From Paradesertivirga superstes (lineage in GTDB: Bacteria > Bacteroidota > Bacteroidia > Sphingobacteriales > Sphingobacteriaceae): a stretch of 64,000 nt of DNA. A program made the position numbers and the translations under genes. Location of the stretch: positions 124,001 through 188,000 of the forward strand of contig NZ_JBBJCN010000001.1 in assembly GCF_037622515.1 (NCBI RefSeq), read 5' to 3'. Under the pieces are notes generated by a model. The model saw only the letters and a program-made list of their open reading frames with translations, ran no database searches and was not told the DNA's origin. This document shows, in pieces, positions 1 to 8,339 of the stretch; within the stretch, counting starts at the first letter, position 1, and each line of letters begins with the position of its first letter.

Positions 1-231
1 AAATAACTGATGCATTAAAATCTCCGCCTCCTTATTAAGAGCAAACAGTAAAATCCCTCCTGTCTTTCTGTCGAGTCTGTGCACCGGGTTAACCCAATGG
101 TTTATTTGATCCCGTAACATTTGCAGAGCAAATTCCTGAGCATCCATGGCAATTGGCGAACGATGAACTAATAAACCATGAGGTTTATTGATTGCTATTA
201 AGTTCTCATCGCGGAATAAAATTTCTAACAT
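1..231 (-). CDS. truC: tRNA pseudouridine synthase C (TruC), partial
   Basis: The first 77 codons of an RluA-family pseudouridine synthase run off the left edge of the window, so the C-terminal two thirds are missing. The visible N-terminus has the family opening (ILFRDENLIAINKPHGLLVH) and the catalytic motif HRLDRKTGG, whose Asp is the nucleophile. The short start with no S4 domain and the LLVHRS segment match TruC, which makes pseudouridine 65 in tRNA, better than RluC/D. The ATG at 229-231 is the only good start. It is divergent from the oxidoreductase gene on the right. Confidence 0.85.
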   Translation of the reverse strand, partial: MLEILFRDENLIAINKPHGLLVHRSPIAMDAQEFALQMLRDQINHWVNPVHRLDRKTGGILLFALNKEAEILMHQLF

Positions 232-285
232 GAAGATTAAAAGGAACGAAGGTAAGCAAAACATAATAGCCACCTTTAAACTTAG

Positions 286-315
286 TTGATGTTAGGACAA
301 TTTATTTTAAGTTTG
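286..315 (+). promoter_or_regulatory. Bacteroidota-type promoter
   Basis: TTG at 286-288 and TAAGTTTG at 308-315 are separated by 19 bases, matching the Bacteroidota sigma-A consensus (TTTG, about 20 bases, TAnnTTTG). Transcription would begin a few bases downstream, giving the gene at 330 a leader of roughly 10 bases. Confidence 0.6.
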
Positions 316-329
316 AATTTCTGAAGATT

Positions 330-1322
330 ATGAAAAAAATAAGATGGGGTATTCTTAGTACAGCCAAAATAGGACTGGAAAAAGTAATTCCGGCTATGCA
401 AGCTGGTAAGAATTGTGAGATAACAGCTATCGCATCAAGAAATCCGGAATTCGCCAGGGCGGCCGCAGAACAATTAAATATCGAAAAGGCTTTTGGCTCT
501 TACGAAGAACTACTTAGTGACCCGGCCATTGATGCGGTTTATATCCCTCTCCCCAATCACTTGCATGTACCCTGGACACTGAAAGCTTTAAAAGCCGGCA
601 AACATGTGTTGTGTGAAAAACCCATTGCACTTAGTGCCGCCGAAGCTCAGCAATTACTTGATGCCACCAGGCAATATCCTCATTTAAAAGTGATGGAGGC
701 CTTTATGTATCGTTTTCATCCACAGTGGCTGTTTGTTAAGAAATTGGTAGATGATGGAACTATTGGTTCTGTGCGTGCAATTCAGGCATTTTTCTCCTAT
801 TATAATACTGATTCCAATAATATTCGAAACAAAAAGGAACTGGGGGGAGGTAGCTTAATGGATATCGGATGTTATTGCATTTCTCAATCACGGTTTATTT
901 TAGGCAAGGAACCGGTTTCTGTATTAGGTAATATTGAATATGATCCTCAAATGGAAATTGACTTTCTGGCATCCGCTATAATGGATTTCGGCATATGCAA
1001 ATCTGTATTCACCTGTTCAACACAATTAACACCATCCCAAAGCTTCAGGATTTATGGCACCGAAGGAATAATTGAGATAGAAATTCCTGTAAATATTCCG
1101 CCTAATGAAAAGAGCCGGATTTGGTTACAGCGCAACCATAACAAAGAAGAGATATTATTTGAACCGTATAATCAGTATACTCTTCAGGCTGAGATATTTT
1201 CGAAGGCTATTTTGGATTACACTAATGTGCCAACCCCACTGGAAGATGGCGTAAATAACATGAAGGTTATCGAGGCCATAAAAAAAAGTAATGAAACAGG
1301 ACAATCGGTTAAGATAATTTAG
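330..1322 (+). CDS. Gfo/Idh/MocA family NAD(P)-dependent oxidoreductase
   Basis: 330 residues, the normal length for this family of sugar/cyclitol dehydrogenases. The N-terminal Rossmann fold begins with GILSTAKIG (residues 7-15) and the diagnostic EKP motif is at residues 96-98 (Lys is part of the active site). The C-terminal half is the alpha/beta substrate domain, including GGGSLMDIGCY, typical of the trans-1,2-dihydrobenzene-1,2-diol dehydrogenase-like branch. The substrate cannot be told from sequence. The gene has its own promoter at 286-315, and its last four bases overlap the convergent AHSA1 gene. Confidence 0.9.
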   Translation: MKKIRWGILSTAKIGLEKVIPAMQAGKNCEITAIASRNPEFARAAAEQLNIEKAFGSYEELLSDPAIDAVYIPLPNHLHVPWTLKALKAGKHVLCEKPIALSAAEAQQLLDATRQYPHLKVMEAFMYRFHPQWLFVKKLVDDGTIGSVRAIQAFFSYYNTDSNNIRNKKELGGGSLMDIGCYCISQSRFILGKEPVSVLGNIEYDPQMEIDFLASAIMDFGICKSVFTCSTQLTPSQSFRIYGTEGIIEIEIPVNIPPNEKSRIWLQRNHNKEEILFEPYNQYTLQAEIFSKAILDYTNVPTPLEDGVNNMKVIEAIKKSNETGQSVKII

Positions 1323-1756
1323 GAAGCGGATCCATCTTCGAGCATTTTTTTCATACCGGACAGAACCATATTCCAATTCTGTTTCATATGCTCGACCTGT
1401 TCTTCGTTTTCAATATTATCCTGAGTAATTGTTACCAGAGACCCGTTATTTTGCGGTTCTATTTCATATATAACATTAGCATAGTTTTCCGGCTTATCTT
1501 CTTTATTACTCATAGAGCTTAAATAAGTGGTATGCAACAACTTATCCGGTATCATTTTTACAATTTTTCCTTTATCCTGATAGGATTTTCCTTCCCATTC
1601 TCCGGAATAGGTAATACTGCTCCCTTCCCTCCAATCAGAAACTGTATTGGTTCCAAATAAGTACTGCTTAATCAGTTTGGGATCGGTTAAGGCTTGCCAT
1701 ACATTATGTACCGGCGCATGAATAGTGGTGCTTGTCTTAGCAACTAATTTTTTCAT
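1319..1756 (-). CDS. SRPBCC/AHSA1-type protein
   Basis: 145 residues forming a single START-like (SRPBCC) domain of the AHSA1/CalC group. Visible features are the opening strand TTIHAPVHNVWQALTDP and the helix-strand segment IKQYLFGTNTVSDWREGS, followed by alternating strands and a long C-terminal helix ending in SGMKKMLE. Members bind hydrophobic ligands or act as stress-linked co-chaperones; no ligand can be assigned. It converges on the upstream oxidoreductase gene. A second AHSA1-like protein lies at 62216-62665. Confidence 0.85.
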   Translation of the reverse strand: MKKLVAKTSTTIHAPVHNVWQALTDPKLIKQYLFGTNTVSDWREGSSITYSGEWEGKSYQDKGKIVKMIPDKLLHTTYLSSMSNKEDKPENYANVIYEIEPQNNGSLVTITQDNIENEEQVEHMKQNWNMVLSGMKKMLEDGSAS

Positions 1757-1826
1757 TCCATTTACTTTTAAAAAAATACAATATCCAAGCAGAAAAGGTT
1801 TCCCCTAAAATTTACCAGATAGAACA

Positions 1827-2060
1827 TTATAACAAGGCATCAATAATTTTAGCCAGGTCTTTATCCTTTTGTGTGACGGTATTCCCGGCGCTATGGGTAC
1901 TTAACTTTATACTAACCTTATTGTACACATTAGACCATTCCGGATGATGATCCATTTTTTCTGCAGCCAAAGCGACTTTAGTCATAAAAGCCCAGGCGTC
2001 TGAAAAATTTTTGAATTCAAATTCCCTAACCAGCTGATCATTTTTTTCTTTCCAATTCAT
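1827..2060 (-). CDS. phhB: Pterin-4a-carbinolamine dehydratase
   Basis: 77 residues, a complete PCD/DCoH domain. It dehydrates 4a-hydroxytetrahydrobiopterin so that the pterin cofactor of aromatic amino acid hydroxylases can be recycled. The signature HHPEW is at residues 38-42, with His56 and Asp67 at the expected spacing for the active site. I chose the start at 2060 because it forms an ATGA overlap with the stop of the upstream MmcQ-like gene; an in-frame ATG two codons earlier (2066) is the alternative. No aromatic hydroxylase gene is visible in this window. Confidence 0.85.
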   Translation of the reverse strand: MNWKEKNDQLVREFEFKNFSDAWAFMTKVALAAEKMDHHPEWSNVYNKVSIKLSTHSAGNTVTQKDKDLAKIIDALL

Positions 2061-2413
2061 AAGCATAAATTTAATTCCTCTTTAACTTTTTTCGATAAAC
2101 CTTTGCAGACTAAATCATAAGAATGATCTATCATGCCGGTTAACTGTATATCACTTAAACGACCTGTCATACTAACAGTGTTCCAATGTATTTTACTCAT
2201 ATGATATCCCGGAACGATTTCTTCAAATTCTTCCCTCAAAGCTATTGCTCTTTCCGGATTGCATTTGGCATTAAAGCTTACCGGATTTTGCAAATTAGTT
2301 AGCAGAAACATCTTACCTCCTACCTTAAAAACAAGTGTATCTGTGTCAAAAGGAAAGGATTCTGTCACTCCTTTTTTATTAAGGCAATATTCACGAAGTT
2401 TTTCAATATCCAT
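2057..2413 (-). CDS. MmcQ/YjbR family protein
   Basis: 118 residues of the MmcQ/YjbR family, a CyaY-like fold often annotated as a DNA-binding protein. Recognisable blocks are LREYCLNKKGVTESFPF near the N-terminus, VFKVGGKMFLL, and the central KCNPERAIALREEFEEIVPG followed by HMSKIHWNTV, the standard family core. It is translationally coupled to the downstream pterin dehydratase through a four-base overlap, so the two form an operon. The biochemical role is unproven for the family. Confidence 0.85.
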   Translation of the reverse strand: MDIEKLREYCLNKKGVTESFPFDTDTLVFKVGGKMFLLTNLQNPVSFNAKCNPERAIALREEFEEIVPGYHMSKIHWNTVSMTGRLSDIQLTGMIDHSYDLVCKGLSKKVKEELNLCL

Positions 2414-2481
2414 TAAACAATTAAAATCAGGTCAAAAATATTGGGAAACCTTTCAGAAAAGCTTCTTCTTTACTGAATCCA

Positions 2482-2523
2482 TTAAACAAGAAAGTCCGCT
2501 AAAATGCGGACTTTCTTGTTTAA
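2482..2523. terminator. Strong bidirectional-looking hairpin
   Basis: An 18-bp perfect stem (2482-2499 with 2506-2523) with a 6-base loop. The arms begin and end in A/T runs, so it can terminate the YtxH gene (minus strand), whose stop is 15 bases away, and block antisense transcription. Confidence 0.75.
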
Positions 2524-2537
2524 AATCTAGAATCTGA

Positions 2538-2867
2538 TTAAACCGCGGTTTCTGTTTCTACAGAACCATTTACTTTAGTACGGACAGTATCAACTGCCTG
2601 ATTTTTTAAATCATTAAGCTTGTCGATGCCTACTCGTGCTTTCTCGCGTACTGTACCACTTAATTCACCAACAGAATCGGCAATAGTACTTCTTGTTTGA
2701 GAACCTGCTGATGGAGCAAACAGAATACCCAAAATTCCTCCTACGGCTAAGCCAATAACCGCAGCTGCAAGAAGCTTACCCGTATCGTCGCTATGGCGCG
2801 AGTTTCTATGTGTAACATCTTTAAATAATGATTCTGCATCCTGTAATAATTCCTTGTAATTTTTCAT
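2538..2867 (-). CDS. YtxH domain-containing protein
   Basis: 109 residues. A single membrane-spanning glycine-rich helix (VIGLAVGGILGILFAPSAG) is followed by a long amphipathic, probably coiled-coil helix, the standard YtxH arrangement. Proteins of this type are small, stress-induced and membrane-attached, and of unclear function. The gene stands alone, followed by the hairpin at 2482-2523. Confidence 0.85.
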   Translation of the reverse strand: MKNYKELLQDAESLFKDVTHRNSRHSDDTGKLLAAAVIGLAVGGILGILFAPSAGSQTRSTIADSVGELSGTVREKARVGIDKLNDLKNQAVDTVRTKVNGSVETETAV

Positions 2868-2988
2868 AGCATTTTATTTTTGTGATGAATAAAGTATTGT
2901 GATAATTGAAAGTGTATGTGCTAATTCATTTGATATTTTACTTAACAGCCTAAATAAAGAATAGTTCTTAAAAATCTTAAATCATTTA

Positions 2989-3228
2989 TTAATTAAAGGA
3001 CTGCCTGAAAGCAACCAGAACATCCAGAAATATTTGTTTGTCTAAATCGACATGGGCAGGCCTGTCCGGCAAAAGAGGTTTGCTGTTTTTATATTTAACC
3101 GGAAAAAGTTTTATAAATTCCTTCTGGGATAATTCATCAGCTAACCATGAATATTTATTATAAATATCAATCAATCGCATTTCAAATAATCTTCCCCTGA
3201 ACGGATCATGATTCATCTCAAATTTCAT
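2989..3228 (-). CDS. Hypothetical protein, 79 aa
   Basis: I do not recognise this protein. It is 79 residues, charged and soluble-looking, with tryptophan, proline and balanced composition unlike a random frame, and an ATG start (an internal ATG, M5, is close by). No signal peptide or membrane helix is visible. It is divergent from the HPP gene, with about 75 bases between starts. It may be a genuine small conserved protein or a chance frame. Confidence 0.45.
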   Translation of the reverse strand: MKFEMNHDPFRGRLFEMRLIDIYNKYSWLADELSQKEFIKLFPVKYKNSKPLLPDRPAHVDLDKQIFLDVLVAFRQSFN

Positions 3229-3264
3229 TTTGTAAAACTAATAACAGAAATAAATTCTAAAGAG

Positions 3265-3298
3265 TTTGTTAACAAATCGTAAATGGATTTTATTTTTG
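3265..3298 (+). promoter_or_regulatory. Promoter of HPP gene, very close to the ATG
   Basis: TTTG at 3265-3268 and TATTTTTG at 3291-3298 with 22 bases between them fit the Bacteroidota promoter. The TAnnTTTG box ends only 6 bases before the ATG at 3305, implying a very short or absent leader. It also argues against the upstream TTG (3266) as a start codon. Confidence 0.5.
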
Positions 3299-3304
3299 CA
3301 GCGG

Positions 3305-3889
3305 ATGAGAAAACGATTAAAGAGACACGCCAGGAGAGCACGCTATATTTTTTACAAAGAAACATTAATAGATTTTAAAGAGCATTTCTGGACTTTCACC
3401 GGTTCATTTTTTGGTATTGGACTTATCGGCATTCTGAATACCTTTCAATGGAGCTCATCTGATAATCTGTTCCTGATAGGTTCTTTTGGAGCATCGTCAG
3501 TACTAATTTATGGAATGATCAACAGTCCGCTTGCCCAACCAAGAAATCTTGTAGGAGGACATATTATTTCCGCAATAATCGGTGTTACCATACATAAATT
3601 AATACCTAACGAGCTATGGTTATCTTCTGCTTTAGCGGTGTCTATTTCTATAGTGCTGATGCAAATAACCAAAACACTTCATCCTCCCGGAGGCGCCACA
3701 GCACTGATTGCAAACATCGGCTCGGCGAAAATTCAGAACCTGAGTTATATGTATGTGCTTAATCCGGTTTTAAGCGGGGTTATTATCCTGCTGATAATTG
3801 CTTTAATTTTCAACAACATAACCAGTCATAGAAATTATCCCGCTAATAAAGACTGGTTTCGGGTATGGAAGAGATATAAGAAGCCATGA
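3305..3889 (+). CDS. HPP family integral membrane protein
   Basis: 194 residues from the ATG at 3305. A basic N-terminus (RKRLKRHARRARY) is followed by four to five hydrophobic helices. The family-naming motif HPPGGATAL lies in the C-terminal half. HPP proteins are implicated in nitrite or other anion transport in chloroplasts and cyanobacteria; the bacterial role is unsettled. An upstream in-frame TTG would add 13 residues, but it overlaps the promoter -33 box, so ATG 3305 is preferred. Confidence 0.85.
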   Translation: MRKRLKRHARRARYIFYKETLIDFKEHFWTFTGSFFGIGLIGILNTFQWSSSDNLFLIGSFGASSVLIYGMINSPLAQPRNLVGGHIISAIIGVTIHKLIPNELWLSSALAVSISIVLMQITKTLHPPGGATALIANIGSAKIQNLSYMYVLNPVLSGVIILLIIALIFNNITSHRNYPANKDWFRVWKRYKKP

Positions 3890-4048
3890 GCTCTATTTAC
3901 CATTGACCCGTAATAGCCTAAATTCCAGACACTTTGTAATTGTTTTGTCTTTTTTGGACTAAAAAGCATGCATAGAAAATAACATAAATCCTATTTCCCG
4001 CACAGTTTCCAAAGCATTCAGAAATCCGCTTTAGAGTACGCTGAGCAT

Positions 4049-4133
4049 AAAAAAACAGGTTAAAAACGTAGGAGTTGCCCTCTTCTGAAAAGTGACCTAT
4101 CGATAAAAATCCTCATAAGCCGTCCTGTTTTTT
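4049..4133. other. Candidate structured RNA or hairpin in gene-free stretch
   Basis: The 352-base gap between the HPP and glucosaminidase genes contains a 10-bp perfect inverted repeat (4050-4059 with 4124-4133; core AAAAAACAGG) enclosing 64 bases. Inside it is a second compatible pairing (GTAGG 4068-4072 with CCTAT 4096-4100). The outer arm ends in a T run on either strand. It could be a small RNA with a long hairpin or a terminator-like element. It matches no riboswitch I recognise, and I see nothing else in the gap except a -7-like box at 4204-4211. Confidence 0.3.
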
Positions 4134-4241
4134 ATTGAAATAAATAAAAATCCAGCCCGTTTAAGTCTTCAAACAATCAAATCAGACATATTGTATGCCG
4201 CAATATATTTGAAAATTTAAAGGATTTATTAAAAAAAACTT

Positions 4242-4802
4242 ATGAAAAAATTTGAAGGTCTAAAAAAAGTCAACAGAAAAAAATTCTTTTACTATGCTTT
4301 AATCATTTCCATAAGCTATGGCATCGGTCATTATTTCTCTCCTGTTTCGGGGGTTAATGCTACAGAAGTAAATTCAAAAAAATTGAAAACTGAGGAATTT
4401 TCTGAAGAAGCTTTACTTTCATTTATGAGAGAATTAAGAATTAAGTATCCTGAGACTGTACTTGCGCAAGCAAGACTTGAAACCGGAAACTTTACATCAG
4501 ATATCTTTAAAGAAAATCACAATTTGTTCGGAATGAAGGTTGCTGGCAAAAGACCTACTTCAGCTATTGGAGTACACAGAGGACACGCACAATATCGCGA
4601 CTGGAAAGATTCGGTAGTTGATTATGCTTTATTTCAAAGTTATATTATAGCAAAACTGCCTAAAAACAATAGTGACGAATATAGAAATTACATTCAAAAG
4701 TTCTATTCAGAAACCTCTGATTATTTAACCAGAATAGACAGAACGATAGAGTTTGATAAATCAAAGATCGCTTTGGCTTACCAAATGAATAGCATTTTTT
4801 AA
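4242..4802 (+). CDS. Glucosaminidase-domain peptidoglycan hydrolase
   Basis: 186 residues. An N-terminal membrane segment (about 15-36, YYALIISISYGIGHYF) acts as signal or anchor. It is followed by a glucosaminidase (FlgJ/LytG-like) domain with the catalytic Glu at residue 80 in AQARLETGNF and the conserved HNLFGMK segment, ending in the Y/W-rich C-terminal part. It probably cleaves the glycan backbone of peptidoglycan in the periplasm. It is monocistronic, with a TATATTTG -7-like box at 4204-4211 and a terminator straight after the stop. Confidence 0.88.
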   Translation: MKKFEGLKKVNRKKFFYYALIISISYGIGHYFSPVSGVNATEVNSKKLKTEEFSEEALLSFMRELRIKYPETVLAQARLETGNFTSDIFKENHNLFGMKVAGKRPTSAIGVHRGHAQYRDWKDSVVDYALFQSYIIAKLPKNNSDEYRNYIQKFYSETSDYLTRIDRTIEFDKSKIALAYQMNSIF

Positions 4803-4821
4803 AAATATTATATCTTAAAAA

Positions 4822-4857
4822 TAATAATGCCCGATAGCAAAATATCGGGCATTATTA
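4822..4857 (+). terminator. Rho-independent terminator after glucosaminidase gene
   Basis: A 15-bp perfect stem (4822-4836 with 4843-4857) with loop GCAAAA and flanking A/T runs, 20 bases after the glucosaminidase stop codon. Confidence 0.8.
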
Positions 4858-4963
4858 TTTTATAAACCTGTCAATTATCCTTGCAGATCACTGAATATCA
4901 ACAGAGTACCAAAAAAGCTATCCCACCTACCATTAAAAAAAACTTTTCATCTTCTTATTTACT

Positions 4964-4995
4964 TTCATTATTAAAGACAATAACTTAATAATGAA
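4964..4995 (+). promoter_or_regulatory. 11-bp inverted repeat abutting the DegP start codon
   Basis: TTCATTATTAA (4964-4974) and TTAATAATGAA (4985-4995) are perfectly complementary with 10 bases between, and the second arm ends 3 bases before the ATG at 4999. As RNA it would fold over the ribosome-loading region; as DNA it could be a repressor site. Role inferred only from position. Confidence 0.4.
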
Positions 4996-4998
4996 GTC

Positions 4999-6504
4999 AT
5001 GAAGAACACCGTCTTAATGCTTGCCACTGCGATGGTTTCAGCCGCAGTTTCTATTGGCGGATACAGGTATCTGGATAATAGTGAAAGGACTCCAGACCCT
5101 CTCCTCCCAGAACAAAACCTAAGCAACAAAATTAGTTTGATAAACTACAGCTCCGAAATGGCCTCGGCTCCCGCACCAGATTTCGTGCAGGCAGCTGCTT
5201 CAGTAACACCAGCAGTGGTTCATATAAAAACCACTTATGCCTCATCGAACGGCTCTCAAAACACTCTGGAAGAATTATTCGGCTCTCCACGGTCAAATAC
5301 ACCGGTCAGGGCATCCGGTTCGGGGGTTTTAATCTCAGCAGACGGCTATATTGTCACAAACAATCATGTCGTTGAAAATGCTTCTGCAATCGAGGTGGTG
5401 TTACCAGACAGAAGATCATTTACCGGGAGACTTATAGGCCGGGATCCGAGTACAGATCTTGCCCTAATAAAAGTAGAAGCCAGTAGCTTACCCGTTATCG
5501 CGCTAGGGAATTCTGACCAGGTTCAGGTGGGGGAATGGGTTCTTGCTGTGGGATATCCGTTATCGCTAAACTCTACTGTTACAGCCGGTATTATTAGCGC
5601 GAAAGGACGGAGCATCGGAATTTTGGATCAGCCGCGTCAGGGTAATCCTGCAGGAACGCCGGGTGCCAGTAATGCGATCGAATCCTTTATTCAAACTGAT
5701 GCGGCAATAAATCCGGGCAACAGCGGGGGAGCTTTAGTAAATTCTACAGGACAGCTAATTGGAATAAACGCAGCCATTGCCTCTCAAACAGGAAGTTATG
5801 CAGGTTATGGCTTTGCAATTCCAATTAACCTGGCCCGCAAAATAATTAACGACCTTCGAAGCTTTGGAGAAGTCAGGCGAGGTTATCTTGGCGTTAGTTT
5901 TCCAGCTCCCGCCACAGAAGATGAATTATTACGCAAGCAGGGAATAAACCCCGGAGCAGTCAAGGGGGTTTACATTACTGCGGTTCAGAGTGGTAGTGCG
6001 GCAGCAGTAGCGGGATTAAAAGAAGGTGATATAATTCAAAGCATCGATGGCATAAGAGTTACCTCCTCTGCTGAATTTTCAGAGCGTATCGCCAGGCATC
6101 GGCCAGGTGATAAAGTGGATCTTTCTTATTTCAGAAATGGACGAACATCCAATACCAGCGTAACATTGAAAGGATTGGAGGCTACGGAAACAATCGCCAG
6201 AAATACTACAGGATCATCATTGCGCAGCAAACTTGGCGCTAGCTTTTCACCTTTACCCAACTCAGCAAAGCAATATTATAGTTTAAAATCAGGATTGGTG
6301 ATAACTTCGGTAGAAAGAGATAGTTTTTTTGAACGATACGGTTTATCAAGAAACACCATAATTACCCAGGTTAACGGACGGCCAGTAAACAGCATAAATG
6401 ATCTGGATGCTGCCCTGGCTACTTCTAAAAGCGGTATTGCCAGAATTGAAGGTATTACTCCGGATGGTATGCGTTTCTTACTTAACTTCCCATTAGGTGC
6501 CTAA
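4999..6504 (+). CDS. DegP/Do-like periplasmic serine protease
   Basis: 501 residues, the standard length of an HtrA/Do protease (S1C). The N-terminal hydrophobic segment is a signal or anchor. The trypsin-like domain carries the complete triad: His123 (TNNHVV), Asp153 (STDLALIKV) and Ser242 (NPGNSGGAL). Two PDZ domains follow, at about residues 290-390 and 405-497; the first has the family motif GYLGVSF. It degrades or refolds damaged envelope proteins. It has its own terminator. The inverted repeat just before the start may control its translation. Confidence 0.93.
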   Translation: MKNTVLMLATAMVSAAVSIGGYRYLDNSERTPDPLLPEQNLSNKISLINYSSEMASAPAPDFVQAAASVTPAVVHIKTTYASSNGSQNTLEELFGSPRSNTPVRASGSGVLISADGYIVTNNHVVENASAIEVVLPDRRSFTGRLIGRDPSTDLALIKVEASSLPVIALGNSDQVQVGEWVLAVGYPLSLNSTVTAGIISAKGRSIGILDQPRQGNPAGTPGASNAIESFIQTDAAINPGNSGGALVNSTGQLIGINAAIASQTGSYAGYGFAIPINLARKIINDLRSFGEVRRGYLGVSFPAPATEDELLRKQGINPGAVKGVYITAVQSGSAAAVAGLKEGDIIQSIDGIRVTSSAEFSERIARHRPGDKVDLSYFRNGRTSNTSVTLKGLEATETIARNTTGSSLRSKLGASFSPLPNSAKQYYSLKSGLVITSVERDSFFERYGLSRNTIITQVNGRPVNSINDLDAALATSKSGIARIEGITPDGMRFLLNFPLGA

Positions 6505-6508
6505 ATGC

Positions 6509-6547
6509 AAAAACCACCATCAGCCGTTTCGGGAGATGGTGGTTTTT
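6509..6547 (+). terminator. Rho-independent terminator after DegP-like gene
   Basis: A 13-bp perfect stem (6509-6521 with 6535-6547) ending in a T run, 5 bases after the protease stop codon. Confidence 0.85.
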
Positions 6548-6593
6548 ATTATCAATTAATCTATCGATGGTCATTCAAGAACCAAACATATTT

Positions 6594-7565
6594 TTACTCG
6601 GCCGATACCTTTTCCTTCTTTTTGAAATATCCTCTGAGGAGGAAATTACTTTGCAAGGCCTTTAAATTTTCATCCAATTTCTGACTGCTTCCTTCAAGGT
6701 TTTGCATAATGCGCTTTAATTGCTCAGCAGTTTGCTGATCATTTAACAACATACCGGCTGCGTTGTCATTCTGGCTTAATTTTCCAGATGCTTTGTTAAG
6801 GTTTTCAGTTAATTCGGATGCAGATGCCGCTGCCTTTTGAAACTCATTTACTGAAGCCTGGAGCCTTGAAAATATTACTGTATCTGTAAGCATTTTGTTA
6901 GTTAAGCCACCTTTAGCGTTTAACGTTTGTCCAAATCTATTTAGTTCGGAAGCCATTTTATTAGCGGCAACTGTAGTGTTTTGCAGATTCGAAACAATGC
7001 TTTTAAAATTAAGTGCCAGTTCTTCATCCGATAATAAGGCTCCTGCAGCACCCTTCCCGGAAACAAGGTTGGATGACAGCGTTTTAAAATCTGTTGTTAT
7101 GTCAACAAGGTTCCTGTTATTCACCTGCAGGGTTTTCATTATTTCGTCGGTGGATAAGGTTTTATTAACCCGGATTCTATCCCCCTCCTCGATAAAAGGA
7201 AATTTGGGGTTCCCCCCGGTAATCACAATAATTTTATTTCCAATTAATCCATCAGAACTAATACTCGCAGAGGCGTCTTTGTGAATATATTGATGAGCCT
7301 GTTCTTCAATATTCATAAATACCTGAACCTGCGAATTTCCATAAAACTGAATCTTCTTTATAGTTCCAATCTTAACGCCCGAGAACCATACGTTATCTCC
7401 TGATTTAAGCCCCTGAATATCATCAAAGACCACATTTACGGAGAAACTTTTTATAAAAGCTTTTTTCTGACTTCCAAGGGTAAAAACGCCTACAACAAAA
7501 ATCACTAAACCTATAAGTATAAATATTCCTACCGTTATTTTTCGGCGGTTGTCTGTTACTTGCAT
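6594..7565 (-). CDS. MCE/MlaD family lipid-transport protein
   Basis: 323 residues. One N-terminal membrane helix (IGLVIFVVGVFTLG, about 16-30) anchors the protein in the inner membrane. The MCE domain follows (VNVVFDDIQGLKSGDNVWFSGVKIG and onward), then a long alpha-helical tail rich in repeated LN/LQ positions. MCE proteins form hexamers that carry phospholipids across the periplasm. It is the last gene of the permease-ATPase-MCE operon, 5 bases after the ATPase gene. Outer parts such as MlaA, MlaC and MlaB are not present. Confidence 0.9.
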   Translation of the reverse strand: MQVTDNRRKITVGIFILIGLVIFVVGVFTLGSQKKAFIKSFSVNVVFDDIQGLKSGDNVWFSGVKIGTIKKIQFYGNSQVQVFMNIEEQAHQYIHKDASASISSDGLIGNKIIVITGGNPKFPFIEEGDRIRVNKTLSTDEIMKTLQVNNRNLVDITTDFKTLSSNLVSGKGAAGALLSDEELALNFKSIVSNLQNTTVAANKMASELNRFGQTLNAKGGLTNKMLTDTVIFSRLQASVNEFQKAAASASELTENLNKASGKLSQNDNAAGMLLNDQQTAEQLKRIMQNLEGSSQKLDENLKALQSNFLLRGYFKKKEKVSAE

Positions 7566-7570
7566 AATAA

Positions 7571-8338
7571 TTAATCAATAAAATTATAATCGTGAAAAGG
7601 CTTAACACGCTCATCGCTGGTATCAAAAACCTCATCAAATGTACCTTGACGTTCAAACTTACCCTCGAGCAACATGGCCATGCGGTTGCCCACCATTTTA
7701 GCACAGGTTAAATCGTGGGTAATTACAATAGAACTGGTGTGAAATCGCTCCTGCACTTCATTAATCAAATTATTAATTTCAATACAGGTGATTGGGTCCA
7801 ATCCGGCAGTTGGTTCATCATATAGCATAATCTCGGGCTGCAAAATGAGAGTTCTGGCAATACCTATCCGTTTTCTTTGTCCGCCGGAAAGCTCCGATGG
7901 CATTTGATGTAAAGTTTGCAACAAACCAACAGCATCCAAAATCTCTTCAACAGTATGATTTATTTCCTTTCTTGTTAGCTTTCGCTGATTCCGTACCAGA
8001 GGAAATTCCAGATTCTCGCGAACAGTCATACTATCATAAAGGGCGCTGTTTTGAAAAGAAAACCCAACTTTCAAGCGTAATTCGAGCAGCTCTTTATAAC
8101 TGATCGAATCAACATGCTTACCCAGAACCATTACCTCTCCGCTATCAGGTTTTAACAGACCTACAATGATTTTTATCAATACCGATTTGCCACTCCCCGA
8201 CTTGCCCAAAACCACCAGGTTTTCTCCTTTATATAAATCGAGATCAACATCTTTTAACACATCGAGCGTCCCAAAGGATTTATTTAATCCTTTGATTTCA
8301 ATTACCCGTTTTTTTGCAATATCCTCCCTTTGTTGCAT
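7571..8338 (-). CDS. Mla-type ABC transporter ATP-binding protein
   Basis: 255 residues, a complete ABC ATPase. Walker A is GKSGSGKS, the signature is LSGGQRKRIGIAR, Walker B is IMLYDEPTAGLDP, and the switch His is in VITHD. High similarity of layout to MlaF, together with its neighbours, assigns it to retrograde or anterograde phospholipid transport. It is 1 base from the permease gene and 5 bases from the MCE gene, consistent with one transcript. Confidence 0.92.
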   Translation of the reverse strand: MQQREDIAKKRVIEIKGLNKSFGTLDVLKDVDLDLYKGENLVVLGKSGSGKSVLIKIIVGLLKPDSGEVMVLGKHVDSISYKELLELRLKVGFSFQNSALYDSMTVRENLEFPLVRNQRKLTRKEINHTVEEILDAVGLLQTLHQMPSELSGGQRKRIGIARTLILQPEIMLYDEPTAGLDPITCIEINNLINEVQERFHTSSIVITHDLTCAKMVGNRMAMLLEGKFERQGTFDEVFDTSDERVKPFHDYNFID

Positions 8339-8339
8339 A

